The notes under the pieces were generated by a model that saw only the letters and a list, made by a program, of their open reading frames with translations, searched no databases and was not told where the DNA came from. The translations under genes and the position numbers were made by a program. 64,000 nt of DNA from the NCBI GenBank assembly GCA_024235135.1, contig JACKMZ010000004.1, positions 189,793 to 253,792 on the forward strand, written 5' to 3'. Positions 33,973 to 44,080 of this stretch are shown here, piece after piece; within the stretch, counting starts at the first letter, position 1; each line of letters opens with the position of its first letter. The DNA comes from Gammaproteobacteria bacterium (GTDB lineage: Bacteria > Pseudomonadota > Gammaproteobacteria > Competibacterales > Competibacteraceae).

Positions 33973-35505
33973 ATGTACGACATCATTAGGCAGTTGGACG
34001 AAAAACGGGGCGCCGCCCGGCTGGGCGGCGGCCAAAAGCGCATCGATAACCAGCACGCGCGCGGTAAGTTGACGGCCAGGGAACGGATCGAATTATTGCT
34101 CGATCCAGGAACCTTCGAAGAATGGGATATGTTCGTCGAGCACCGCTGCAGCGATTTTGGAATGGCTGACCAAAAGATTCCGGGCGACGGTGTCGTGACT
34201 GGCTATGGCACGATCAACGGCCGTGTCGTTTTCGTATTTAGCCAGGATTTCACGGTATTCGGAGGCTCCTTGTCCGAAGCACACGCGGAAAAGATCTGCA
34301 AAATCATGGATCATGCGATGCGGGTTGGTGCTCCGGTGGTTGGTCTGAACGATTCCGGCGGCGCGCGCATCCAGGAGGGCGTCGCCTCCCTGGCCGGCTA
34401 CGCTGATGTGTTCCAGCGCAACGTCATGGCCTCCGGCGTGATCCCGCAGATCTCAGTCATTATGGGTCCCTGCGCCGGTGGCGCGGTGTATTCTCCGGCC
34501 ATCACCGATTTCATTTTCATGGTCAAGGATTCGTCTTATATGTTCGTCACCGGTCCCGAGGTGGTTAAGACCGTGACCCATGAGGATGTGACGCAAGAGG
34601 AACTGGGCGGTGCGACCACCCATTCGAACAAATCGGGGGTGGCCGACTGGGCCTTCGACAATGACATACAGGCCCTGTTGGCGGTGCGTCGATTTATGAA
34701 CTTCCTTCCCGCCAACAATCGGGAACAGCCACCGGTGCGACCCACGCCGGACCCGGCCGATCGTAAGGAACCGTCCTTGGATACGCTGGTGCCGCCCAAT
34801 CCGAACCAGCCCTACGACATGAAGGAACTGCTGTTCAAGATCATGGATGACCATGAGTTCGTCGAACTCAAACCGGACTACGCCAAAAACATCATCATCG
34901 GCATGGGGCGGATGAACGGTTCCACCGTCGGTGTAGTCGCCAATCAGCCGCTGGTGTTGGCGGGTTGCCTGGACATCAGATCATCGCTGAAAGCCGCCCG
35001 TTTCGTCCGCTTTTGCGACTGCTTCAACATTCCGATTCTAACCTTCGTGGACGTCCCCGGTTTCATGCCCGGCACGGACCAGGAACACGGCGGCATCATC
35101 AAGCACGGCGCCAAATTGCTTTACGCCTACGCCGAAACCACTGTACCCAAAATCACCGTGATCACCCGCAAGGCCTACGGCGGCGCCTACGACGTGATGA
35201 GCTCCAAGCATCTGCGCGGCGACGTCAACTTCGCCTGGCCCACGGCGGAAATCGCGGTCATGGGCTCCAAGGGGGCTGTCGAGATCTTGTTCCGTAAGGA
35301 GATTCGCGACACCGAACTGATCGCCGAGCATACCGAAGTGTATCGCACCAAGTTTTCCAATCCGTTTATCGCCGGCAGCCGAGGTTTCATCGATGACGTC
35401 ATCATGCCGCGCGACACCCGCAAGCGTATTTGCCGTTCCCTCAATATGCTGAAGAACAAAGAACTGAAAAATCCGTGGCGTAAGCACGGCAATATTCCTC
35501 TATAA
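33973..35505 (+). CDS. pccB: Acyl-CoA carboxylase carboxyltransferase (beta) subunit, probably propionyl-CoA
   Basis: 510 residues, normal for PccB. It transfers carboxyl groups from biotin to acyl-CoA. The crotonase-fold carboxyltransferase halves are visible: acyl-CoA site GLNDSGGARIQEGV (about residues 117-130) and GPCAGGAVYSPA, and the carboxybiotin side with FVDVPGFMPGTDQEHGGIIKHGAKLLYAY and KAYGGAYDVM. ATG at 33973 follows GCTGAGGAAAA. The biotin carboxylase subunit starts 16 bases after its stop, completing the enzyme. The location after beta-oxidation genes supports propionyl-CoA from odd-chain fatty acids as substrate, but acetyl- or other acyl-CoA cannot be excluded. Confidence 0.93.
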   Translation: MYDIIRQLDEKRGAARLGGGQKRIDNQHARGKLTARERIELLLDPGTFEEWDMFVEHRCSDFGMADQKIPGDGVVTGYGTINGRVVFVFSQDFTVFGGSLSEAHAEKICKIMDHAMRVGAPVVGLNDSGGARIQEGVASLAGYADVFQRNVMASGVIPQISVIMGPCAGGAVYSPAITDFIFMVKDSSYMFVTGPEVVKTVTHEDVTQEELGGATTHSNKSGVADWAFDNDIQALLAVRRFMNFLPANNREQPPVRPTPDPADRKEPSLDTLVPPNPNQPYDMKELLFKIMDDHEFVELKPDYAKNIIIGMGRMNGSTVGVVANQPLVLAGCLDIRSSLKAARFVRFCDCFNIPILTFVDVPGFMPGTDQEHGGIIKHGAKLLYAYAETTVPKITVITRKAYGGAYDVMSSKHLRGDVNFAWPTAEIAVMGSKGAVEILFRKEIRDTELIAEHTEVYRTKFSNPFIAGSRGFIDDVIMPRDTRKRICRSLNMLKNKELKNPWRKHGNIPL

Positions 35506-35520
35506 GCGAGGTTGAGCGTC

Positions 35521-37506
<1,986 letters not shown>

Positions 37507-37515
37507 GACCTTACC

Positions 37516-37539
37516 GGCGCGGGCGTTACGGCCCGCGCC
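37516..37539. terminator. Bidirectional hairpin between convergent pccA and DUF790 gene
   Basis: GGCGCGGGC (37516-37524) and GCCCGCGCC (37531-37539) form a perfect nine-base stem in the 34-base gap between two convergent genes. Neither side has a clear T run, so it may work with Rho or simply protect mRNA ends. Confidence 0.55.
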
Positions 37540-37540
37540 T

Positions 37541-38719
37541 TCATGGACGAGTTTCCAGCAATTCCAGCACCTTGCGGGGTTCCAGCTTGCCCTTGAAGAA
37601 CACAACCGGTCCAGGGATGTTTTTGATGTCTTCCTCACCCACGTTGAGCCGGTCGGAGACCGCCAGAATCAAATTGCCCATATCGGCGCGACGCACTTTA
37701 TCCAACTTGCGACGCAGATAGTCCGGGTGCCAAAAACCCATGATTTCCACATGCACGACACGCCCGTCGGGATGGCGCAGGGCAAAATCGGGCACGAATA
37801 CCGTTCCCTTGAGATCGACGATCTCCACTTCCCGCTCCAAAGCCCACGGCGTATCCAATTTCTCCCAGCGTTCCGCGAAAGATCGCTCCAACAGACTGTC
37901 ATAAGCGGGCGGGCGCGGATGATGAGAACGCAGCCGGGAATCCTCGGAACCCAGTTGATACTGGACCTCCCGGCCGCCGCTGAGCAACGCGGCTTGCATC
38001 TCCCAGCGGCTGATATGTAACAACGCAGGCAAAAAGGTCGCCATCTTGATGCCATAGCGGCGGGTCTGACGAAACAGACTGGCGGGACCGTCGACATGGA
38101 TCTGATAGCCATCCTCCAGATGGCCTTCCACCGCGTACAGCAAGCCGTGAAACTTCAGGCGCTGGAACAGACGACGGTATTCGCCGGGCACGTTGCGATG
38201 GGCGATAATGCGCATAGACAAAGCGGAATACAGCAGGCCCTGGGCCTGTGCCAGATTGTAGCGATCCACCAGGGTTTCCGGTGTGTAGTCGGGCAACACC
38301 GAGAGCACATGGCGTTCGGGCAAATCCGCGTACAGGGCGTCCCGCAATACCTCGGCCTGCAAACCGTAGCGTTCCCCCAGAACCTCCAGCACGGTGCGCG
38401 CCTGCCGCTCGCCATAGCCCGCTTCCGACGCCAGGGTGAAGACTTCCCGGCGTAATTGTCCGGGATCGATATCCGGCAGGGCGAGCCTGAATTCCGCGGC
38501 GCCCAGGGCCAGATGCGCAAACCCTCTGACGATTCGATAATCCGGTGAATCGCCTTCCAAACCCCGCAACGCCTGCTGCAATTCGCCACGGGTCTTCTGT
38601 TGATGAGCCGCGATAAGCGCCAGCACTTCGTCGGCCCAAACCCGTTGCCGTGACTTGAGAAAATGGGGATAGACCTGTGGCCCCCGGCGGCTGGACAACA
38701 ATAATTCGGACGGTAGCAT
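37541..38719 (-). CDS. DUF790 (Bax1-like) nuclease family protein
   Basis: 392 residues matching the DUF790 family. The archaeal member Bax1 is a structure-specific endonuclease that partners XPB helicase. The N-terminal part (LLSSRRGPQVYPHFL) and the middle block with YNLAQAQGLLYSA and FHGLLYAVEG are family hallmarks. The C-terminal nuclease region reads VFVPDFALRHPDGRVVHVEIMGFW...YLRRKL, with acidic residues in a PD-(D/E)XK-like arrangement. In many bacteria the gene adjoins an XPB-like helicase, but no helicase is present here. It sits 42 bases downstream of a small P-loop kinase gene on the same strand. Confidence 0.85.
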   Translation of the reverse strand: MLPSELLLSSRRGPQVYPHFLKSRQRVWADEVLALIAAHQQKTRGELQQALRGLEGDSPDYRIVRGFAHLALGAAEFRLALPDIDPGQLRREVFTLASEAGYGERQARTVLEVLGERYGLQAEVLRDALYADLPERHVLSVLPDYTPETLVDRYNLAQAQGLLYSALSMRIIAHRNVPGEYRRLFQRLKFHGLLYAVEGHLEDGYQIHVDGPASLFRQTRRYGIKMATFLPALLHISRWEMQAALLSGGREVQYQLGSEDSRLRSHHPRPPAYDSLLERSFAERWEKLDTPWALEREVEIVDLKGTVFVPDFALRHPDGRVVHVEIMGFWHPDYLRRKLDKVRRADMGNLILAVSDRLNVGEEDIKNIPGPVVFFKGKLEPRKVLELLETRP

Positions 38720-38761
38720 CGAGGACTGACGTATCGGGGGCCGATGTTGGCTAACGGGATG

Positions 38762-39289
38762 TCACGGCACGGCCGGCCATTGATCGAGAATCCGCGCCAC
38801 ACTCTCCGGCAACGCAGACTGCGCGGGCAGACGCAGGACATCTTGGCCCCCGAGCACCGCCAGTGCCCGAGCATACTCCGCCAAGCCGGCGGAATCCTGC
38901 GCCTCCAGGGCCAATCTGGCGCTGCGATGCTTGGCAGCGATGCGCCGGTGGCGTTCCGCTTCGTCGATTTCCAGAATCACCCGCAAACCCGCTTCCGGCG
39001 CCCATTCCAAAGCCAGCGTGCCTTCCACGATCAGTGCGTATCCATCCCGTCGCGCCTTGACGGACTGACTCTCCAGGAAAGGCCGCACGCGCGCGCATTT
39101 TCCGCGAAAATCGCCGGCATAGCCAGGTCCCCGCAGATCGCCCGGAAAACATTGGCGCAGATTGACCTTGAGTAGATCCGTATGCAGCACATAGGCCGGG
39201 CGACCGGCCTCCCACAGGGCATTGGCCAGGGCGATGGCCAGACGACTCTTGCCGCTGCCGGGCAAGCCGAGAATGACCGATGTAGTCAT
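38762..39289 (-). CDS. Small P-loop kinase of unknown substrate
   Basis: 175 residues. The Walker A motif GLPGSGKS is at 8-15, followed by a DLLKVNLRQCFPGDLRGPGY stretch typical of nucleoside- or small-molecule-kinase lids (APS kinase, gluconate kinase and 2-phosphoglycerate kinase groups share this layout). VEGTLALEW corresponds to the Walker B strand. No substrate can be assigned. It is likely co-transcribed with the DUF790 gene, and it diverges from the radical SAM gene across an 84-base gap. Confidence 0.75.
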   Translation of the reverse strand: MTTSVILGLPGSGKSRLAIALANALWEAGRPAYVLHTDLLKVNLRQCFPGDLRGPGYAGDFRGKCARVRPFLESQSVKARRDGYALIVEGTLALEWAPEAGLRVILEIDEAERHRRIAAKHRSARLALEAQDSAGLAEYARALAVLGGQDVLRLPAQSALPESVARILDQWPAVP

Positions 39290-39373
39290 GTAGTCATCGT
39301 GTTCAACGAACGGGTGTGACGAATGCTTGGGGGATTGCTATCTTAACAAGTCTTCACCCATCGCCATGCCGCC

Positions 39374-40465
39374 ATGCACGATATCGCTCTGATCGCCGCC
39401 GACCGCCGCGCCTTCCGCCAGGCCGTCCGCCTTGCCGGGCCGTATCGCCTTTTGTATGCCAAGATTAAGCTGGTCTGGCCCTGCAACCTGCGCTGCGCCA
39501 TGTGCCGGCATTGGCGGGAAGACACCGCGGAGCCTCTTGCCACGGCGGCCTGGCTGCCCGTGCTCGATGAGCTGGCCGAACTCGGCTGCCGCAAACTGCA
39601 TTTCAGTGGCGGCGAGCCGACCTTGCGCCGCGATCTGGAGCGTTTGGTCGAACGCGCCACCCGCCAGGGAATACGGGTTTCCATGACCACCAACGCCACG
39701 GCAGTGACCGACGGACGGGCGGAGTCCTTGGTCCGGGCGGGCTTGCGGCGGGTCAACATTTCCATAGACAGTCCCGATCCCACCCTCCACGATCGTCTGC
39801 GCGGCGTGGACGGATGCTGGTCGCGAACGGTCGCGGGATTCCGCGCACTGCGCCAAAAGCTGAAAAAAGGCCGGATGCGCATCAATACAGTGATCAGCGC
39901 CGCCAACTACCTCAGCCTGACCGCACTGCCCCGTTGGGCTAGTCTGCTCGGAGCCGATGCCCTCAATCTGATTCCCCTGGACCCGCATACCGACGAATTG
40001 CAGGGCCTCAACGCGGAACAGATCCGGGATTTCAACGCGACAGTGGCTCCGGTGCTGGCCCGCGAGGGAATCCGCTTCGGCCTCTTGGCGGACCCTGCAC
40101 AGGCGTATCCCTTCGGCTGTGGATCGCATGAGTTGGACGAGTCCGCCCGCGCCCGCTACGCCCGCGGTTACTACGACCGACACCGCTGTTACGCGCCCTG
40201 GACCCATTGCCTCATCGACCACGCCGGGCGGGTCAGCACCTGCTGCATGACCCCTGGCAAGCCTGTATTGGGAGATTTACGTCAGGAGTCCCTGCGCACC
40301 ATTTGGACGGGACCGGCTTACCGGCGGTTGCGCGAGCACCGGACACCGCCCCTGCTGCCTGCTTGCCGTCACTGCGATATGTTTTTGGAGCAGAACCGGC
40401 AATTGCAAACCCTGCTGGACGGACCCGGCTGGTGGGCGCCCGTGCGCCGTTTATTTCTACGTTGA
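39374..40465 (+). CDS. Radical SAM enzyme with SPASM-type C-terminus
   Basis: 363 residues. The radical SAM cluster motif is CNLRCAMC (Cys37, Cys41, Cys44), followed by HFSGGEPTLRRDL (SAM binding, about 75) and SMTTNAT. The C-terminal region (from about residue 275) holds a SPASM-like set: CYAPWTHC, VSTCCM and CRHCDMF, giving seven candidate ligand cysteines for auxiliary iron-sulfur clusters. SPASM proteins typically modify ribosomal peptides or cofactors, though some belong to other pathways. No precursor peptide is obvious nearby. A glycosyltransferase gene starts three bases after its stop, then a transporter, so the three probably work together. Substrate unknown. Confidence 0.85.
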   Translation: MHDIALIAADRRAFRQAVRLAGPYRLLYAKIKLVWPCNLRCAMCRHWREDTAEPLATAAWLPVLDELAELGCRKLHFSGGEPTLRRDLERLVERATRQGIRVSMTTNATAVTDGRAESLVRAGLRRVNISIDSPDPTLHDRLRGVDGCWSRTVAGFRALRQKLKKGRMRINTVISAANYLSLTALPRWASLLGADALNLIPLDPHTDELQGLNAEQIRDFNATVAPVLAREGIRFGLLADPAQAYPFGCGSHELDESARARYARGYYDRHRCYAPWTHCLIDHAGRVSTCCMTPGKPVLGDLRQESLRTIWTGPAYRRLREHRTPPLLPACRHCDMFLEQNRQLQTLLDGPGWWAPVRRLFLR

Positions 40466-40468
40466 AGG

Positions 40469-41593
40469 ATGGCGCGCATTCTGTACGCGGCTTTCGACCG
40501 AGTGCCCGCGCCCAAGGGAGCCAGCCGGCATATTCAAGCCTTCCTTCATGGCCTGGTACGGGCTGGGCTGGAGGTCGATGCCTGCCTGCTGGGATCGGCG
40601 ACGGACATCGAAGGCGCACGCTGCCTGCCCTGCCCACCGCCTACCGGGCATCTGCTGGAACGCGCCTTGCGCTTTGGGCAACAGGTTCGTCGGCATGCCC
40701 AGGGCGGCCACTACGATCTGATTCACTTCCGTTCCTTGTGGGAAGGGATGGAATTACTGCGCTGGCCGCACAGCCCCCCCTTGATCTACGAAGTCAACGG
40801 CCTGCCCAGCCTGGAGTGGCCGATCATCTACCCACTGTTACGAAAGCAGCCGAATCTCGTCGACAAGCTGCGTGTCCAGGAACAGGCCCTGGTCCGTGGC
40901 GTGGACAGCCTCATCACTCCCAGTCGGCAGACGGCCGCCTTGCTGTGCTCCTGGGGCGGCCAACGCATTGAAGTGATTCCCAACGGCGTCCATCCCGGCG
41001 AGTGGACTGTCACGGGCCACACCACCCGAATGCCGGAAATTCTGTACATGGGAACCTTCAGCGCCTGGCAGGGACTGACCGTGCTGGTGCAAGCCTTTGC
41101 CAAGTTACCGCCTCCTTGGCGTTTGCGCCTGGTAGGCGCCCGTGGCAAGGGGGAAGGCATCAAGGTGTTGGCGTTGGCCCAGCGCCTGGGCGTGGCCGAG
41201 CGCATCACATTGCAACCCGCGGTAGCCGTCCCGGTATTGGCGCGGTTACTGGCGCGCGCGCGGCTGGCCGTGGCGCCGCTGGATGGCGGCGAACGCCATC
41301 GCGTGCAAGGCGCTTGTCCACTCAAGATTCTGGAATACCTGGCGGCCGGTTGTCCGGTGGTCGCCTCGCGCCTGCCCCTGGTCGAGGACCTGGTACGCCA
41401 TGGGGAATCGGCCTGGCTGGTCACGCCGGACGATCCCGACGCACTCACCGAAGGCATGGCCAGAGTTCTACGGGACGACGACCTGGCGACCCGGCTGCGC
41501 ATCGGCGGATGGCGGCGCGCGCAATCCTTGTCCTGGGACAAGGCCATAACGCGCTTGCTGGCGGTTTATCGCGCGTTGGGCGTGGAACCGTAG
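40469..41593 (+). CDS. Glycosyltransferase family 4 (GT-B) protein
   Basis: 374 residues. The N-terminal Rossmann half starts ILYAAFDRVPAPKGASRH with the nucleotide/acceptor loop. The C-terminal half holds VIPNGVHPGEW, YMGTFSAWQG, and the retaining GT4 signature HRVQGACPLKILEYLAAGCPVVAS with the sugar-nucleotide-binding Glu. It transfers a sugar from a nucleotide donor to an unknown acceptor. The gene lies three bases after the radical SAM gene and three bases before an EamA transporter, so a single transcript is very likely. This pairing suggests the glycosylated product passes through, or depends on, radical SAM chemistry. Confidence 0.88.
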   Translation: MARILYAAFDRVPAPKGASRHIQAFLHGLVRAGLEVDACLLGSATDIEGARCLPCPPPTGHLLERALRFGQQVRRHAQGGHYDLIHFRSLWEGMELLRWPHSPPLIYEVNGLPSLEWPIIYPLLRKQPNLVDKLRVQEQALVRGVDSLITPSRQTAALLCSWGGQRIEVIPNGVHPGEWTVTGHTTRMPEILYMGTFSAWQGLTVLVQAFAKLPPPWRLRLVGARGKGEGIKVLALAQRLGVAERITLQPAVAVPVLARLLARARLAVAPLDGGERHRVQGACPLKILEYLAAGCPVVASRLPLVEDLVRHGESAWLVTPDDPDALTEGMARVLRDDDLATRLRIGGWRRAQSLSWDKAITRLLAVYRALGVEP

Positions 41594-41596
41594 TCC

Positions 41597-42466
41597 ATGC
41601 CGAATATACCCGCTCCCCTCAGATTGTTGTTGGGCGCCGTCATGATCAGTTTCTCCGCGGTCTTCGTGAAGCTCACTACCGTGGCGCCGACGGTTTCGGC
41701 GTTCTATCGCATGTTCTGGGGGGGCCTGGCCTTACTGGCGCTGGTCGCCCTACAGCGGAATCGTCTGCGATTCAGTGGCAAGGCGACCCTGATCATCGTC
41801 GTCGCGGCGCTGTTTTTTGCCGGCGATCTGTTCTGCTGGCATCGCAGCATTCTGTTCGTCGGTCCCGGTCTGGCTACGCTGTTGGCGAATTTTCAAGTCT
41901 TTTTACTGGCCCTGGCGGGGATCATGCTGTTCCATGAACCTCTGCGCTGGGAAATCATGCTGGCCATCCCGCTGGCCATGATCGGCCTGGGCCTGCTGGT
42001 TGGCGTGGATTGGGCCTCCCTGCCCGGCGATTATCGCTTGGGGGTGATCTTCGGATTGCTCGCCGCACTGTGCTACGCCACATTCATCCTATCGCTGCGC
42101 AATGTCCGGGTCGGCCAGGAAGCGCCTTCGTCCACGGCCGTGATGTCCCTGCTTTCCTTGTGTTGCGCACTGATTCTGGGCGCCGTGGTGACGTTCAGCG
42201 GCGAAAGTTTCGCCATTCCCACCTGGCGAGACGGTGGCCTATTGCTGCTTTACGGTCTGATCTCCCAGGCCGTGGGATGGGTCTTGATTTCCCAGGGCAT
42301 CGCCACGGTGCGCGCTTCGCAGGCCGGACTGATCCTGCTGCTGCAACCCACCCTGTCCTTCGTGTGGGACATCGGCTTCTTCGGGCGAACACTCACCTGG
42401 CTGGAATGCGGCGGAGCCCTGTTGGCCTTGGCCGCCATTTATCTCGGTTCCCGGCCCCGCGTTTAA
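41597..42466 (+). CDS. EamA/DMT-superfamily transporter
   Basis: 289 residues with ten predicted membrane helices arranged as two EamA repeats (about 5-135 and 145-285). The second repeat ends in LLQPTLSFVWDIGFFG, the conserved EamA block. Such carriers export or import amino acids, nucleotide sugars and other metabolites. It follows the glycosyltransferase gene by three bases, so it may move the donor or product of that pathway; this is inference. Confidence 0.88.
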   Translation: MPNIPAPLRLLLGAVMISFSAVFVKLTTVAPTVSAFYRMFWGGLALLALVALQRNRLRFSGKATLIIVVAALFFAGDLFCWHRSILFVGPGLATLLANFQVFLLALAGIMLFHEPLRWEIMLAIPLAMIGLGLLVGVDWASLPGDYRLGVIFGLLAALCYATFILSLRNVRVGQEAPSSTAVMSLLSLCCALILGAVVTFSGESFAIPTWRDGGLLLLYGLISQAVGWVLISQGIATVRASQAGLILLLQPTLSFVWDIGFFGRTLTWLECGGALLALAAIYLGSRPRV

Positions 42467-42484
42467 GCGGCCCCAACAAGCCCC

Positions 42485-43408
42485 TCATCCCGCGCCCTCG
42501 GGATGCAGGGCGCGTGGATCGTGGTCGTCGGCGCCCAAGGGGTCCTGATGGATGAGCACCTCGGCGTTGGGAAAAGTGTGTTTAAGGGCCGCCTCGACAC
42601 GCGCGGCGGTTCCGTGAGCCTTGACGAAAGGTTGCTCGGGGTCCAGTTCCAGATGCAGTTGAATGAAATAACTCTGTCCCGAACGACGGGTGCGCAAATC
42701 GTGAATACCCCGCACCTGCGCCTGACGCAGGGCAATCTGCTCGATGCGTTGCTGATCTTCGGCGGGCAGTTCGTGATCCATCAGCAGTTGGACGGCTTCG
42801 TAGCCGATCTCCCAGGCGCTGTAGAGGATGTAGAGAGCGATGGCCATGCCGAACAGGGGGTCCAATCCCGGCCAGCCCAGAGCGGCCAGCAACAAAGCCA
42901 CGACGGTGCTGATATTGGTCAGCACGTCAGAGGCGTAATGCAGGGAGTCGGCGCGGATGGCCGTCGAACCGGTACGCTTGATCACATAGTGCTGAATGGC
43001 CAACAACATCAAGGTCAGGCCGATGGAAAACAGCATGACGATGACGCCGGCCGTGACATCCTTGATCGGCTGCGGATGCAGCAGCCTGTCCACGGCATTG
43101 AGGATCAGAAACACGGCCGAGCCGGTGATGAAGGTGGCCTGGCCCAGGCCCGCCAGATGTTCCGCCTTGCCATGGCCGAACCGGTGTTCGGCGTCGGGCG
43201 GCGTCAGGGAATAATGGACCGCCAGCAGATTGAGCAACGACGCCGCCGCATCCATCATCGAATCCGCCAGCGAGGCCAGTACGCTGACCGAACCGGTTAT
43301 CAGCCAAGCAGTCAGCTTGCCGGCGATCAATAGCACGGCGGTCACCACGGAAGCAATGGCGGCCAAACGCAGCAAACGGGCGGACGCAGCGGAATTGAGC
43401 GGATTCAT
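42485..43408 (-). CDS. Cation diffusion facilitator (FieF-like) metal exporter
   Basis: 307 residues from the ATG at 43408; a TTG six bases upstream is possible. Six membrane helices and a C-terminal cytoplasmic domain are visible. The metal-site motifs are ADSMMD (D-x3-D in helix 2) and HYASD (H-x3-D in helix 5), the tetrahedral zinc/iron site of FieF. The C-terminal part (HDLRTRRSGQSYFIQLHLELD) is the dimerisation domain. It exports Zn2+ or Fe2+ by proton antiport. It is adjacent to the methyltransferase-like gene and probably co-transcribed with it. Confidence 0.92.
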   Translation of the reverse strand: MNPLNSAASARLLRLAAIASVVTAVLLIAGKLTAWLITGSVSVLASLADSMMDAAASLLNLLAVHYSLTPPDAEHRFGHGKAEHLAGLGQATFITGSAVFLILNAVDRLLHPQPIKDVTAGVIVMLFSIGLTLMLLAIQHYVIKRTGSTAIRADSLHYASDVLTNISTVVALLLAALGWPGLDPLFGMAIALYILYSAWEIGYEAVQLLMDHELPAEDQQRIEQIALRQAQVRGIHDLRTRRSGQSYFIQLHLELDPEQPFVKAHGTAARVEAALKHTFPNAEVLIHQDPLGADDHDPRALHPEGAG

Positions 43409-43414
43409 GGCCAA

Positions 43415-44080
43415 TCAGGATAGGCGGGGATCGCCGGCCGTGTCCAGCAAGCTTGCCGCTTCCTGGCGGCTCAGGCACTTCCAGGGCAGGGGGAACAACC
43501 CCGGTACCCGTTCACGGTATCGGCGGTAGATCGCGCCGTGATATTGCATCAGCTTGCGTTCTTCCAGATGCGATCCCACGATGAAGTAGAGGGTGACCAC
43601 GCAGGCCGCCAGCAATAATGTCCAGTCCATGTCGCGCGTCCAAAGCATCAGCAACCCTAGAAAATACCAGGGATGACGGACATGGCGGTGCAACGGGGAC
43701 AAGTGGAATCGTTCCTGGTCCTCGATCGACGAGGTGGACATCCGCCATTGCCGCAAACCCAGGAACTCGCGCATATCGTAATAGCGTAGCGTCCACCCAA
43801 ACAACAGCAACGCGCCGACGGCCAGCCCATTAGCCAGCCACGCCCCGACCCCACTCCATTGCCAGAGTAGAGGACCCCGCCAGAGCACGGTCAGCGCCAG
43901 CGGCGGCACGAGCAACATCAACGCCAGGCCGTTGTACAACACCCGGTATTTGCCCGACAAGGCCGGCCAGCGGGTCGTGATCCAGTGTTTGGTGGACAAA
44001 GCGGCCAACCAGGAATGGACGAGGCAATACACCAGCCAAGCCGCGGCCAGCATAACGAACTGGGCTCGATCGGGCATCAT
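43415..44080 (-). CDS. Isoprenylcysteine methyltransferase-like (ICMT/NnrU-type) membrane protein
   Basis: 221 residues with five or six membrane helices. The C-terminal half holds HRHVRHPWYFLGLLMLW, GSHLEERKLM and YRRYRERVPGLFP, which match the SAM-binding RHPxY and EExxL motifs of ICMT/PEMT-type methyltransferases and the NnrU relatives. Bacterial members methylate small molecules or lipids; the substrate here is unknown. The ATG overlaps the hybrid kinase stop (ATGA, 44077-44080), so the gene is translated with the kinase. Confidence 0.75.
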   Translation of the reverse strand: MMPDRAQFVMLAAAWLVYCLVHSWLAALSTKHWITTRWPALSGKYRVLYNGLALMLLVPPLALTVLWRGPLLWQWSGVGAWLANGLAVGALLLFGWTLRYYDMREFLGLRQWRMSTSSIEDQERFHLSPLHRHVRHPWYFLGLLMLWTRDMDWTLLLAACVVTLYFIVGSHLEERKLMQYHGAIYRRYRERVPGLFPLPWKCLSRQEAASLLDTAGDPRLS

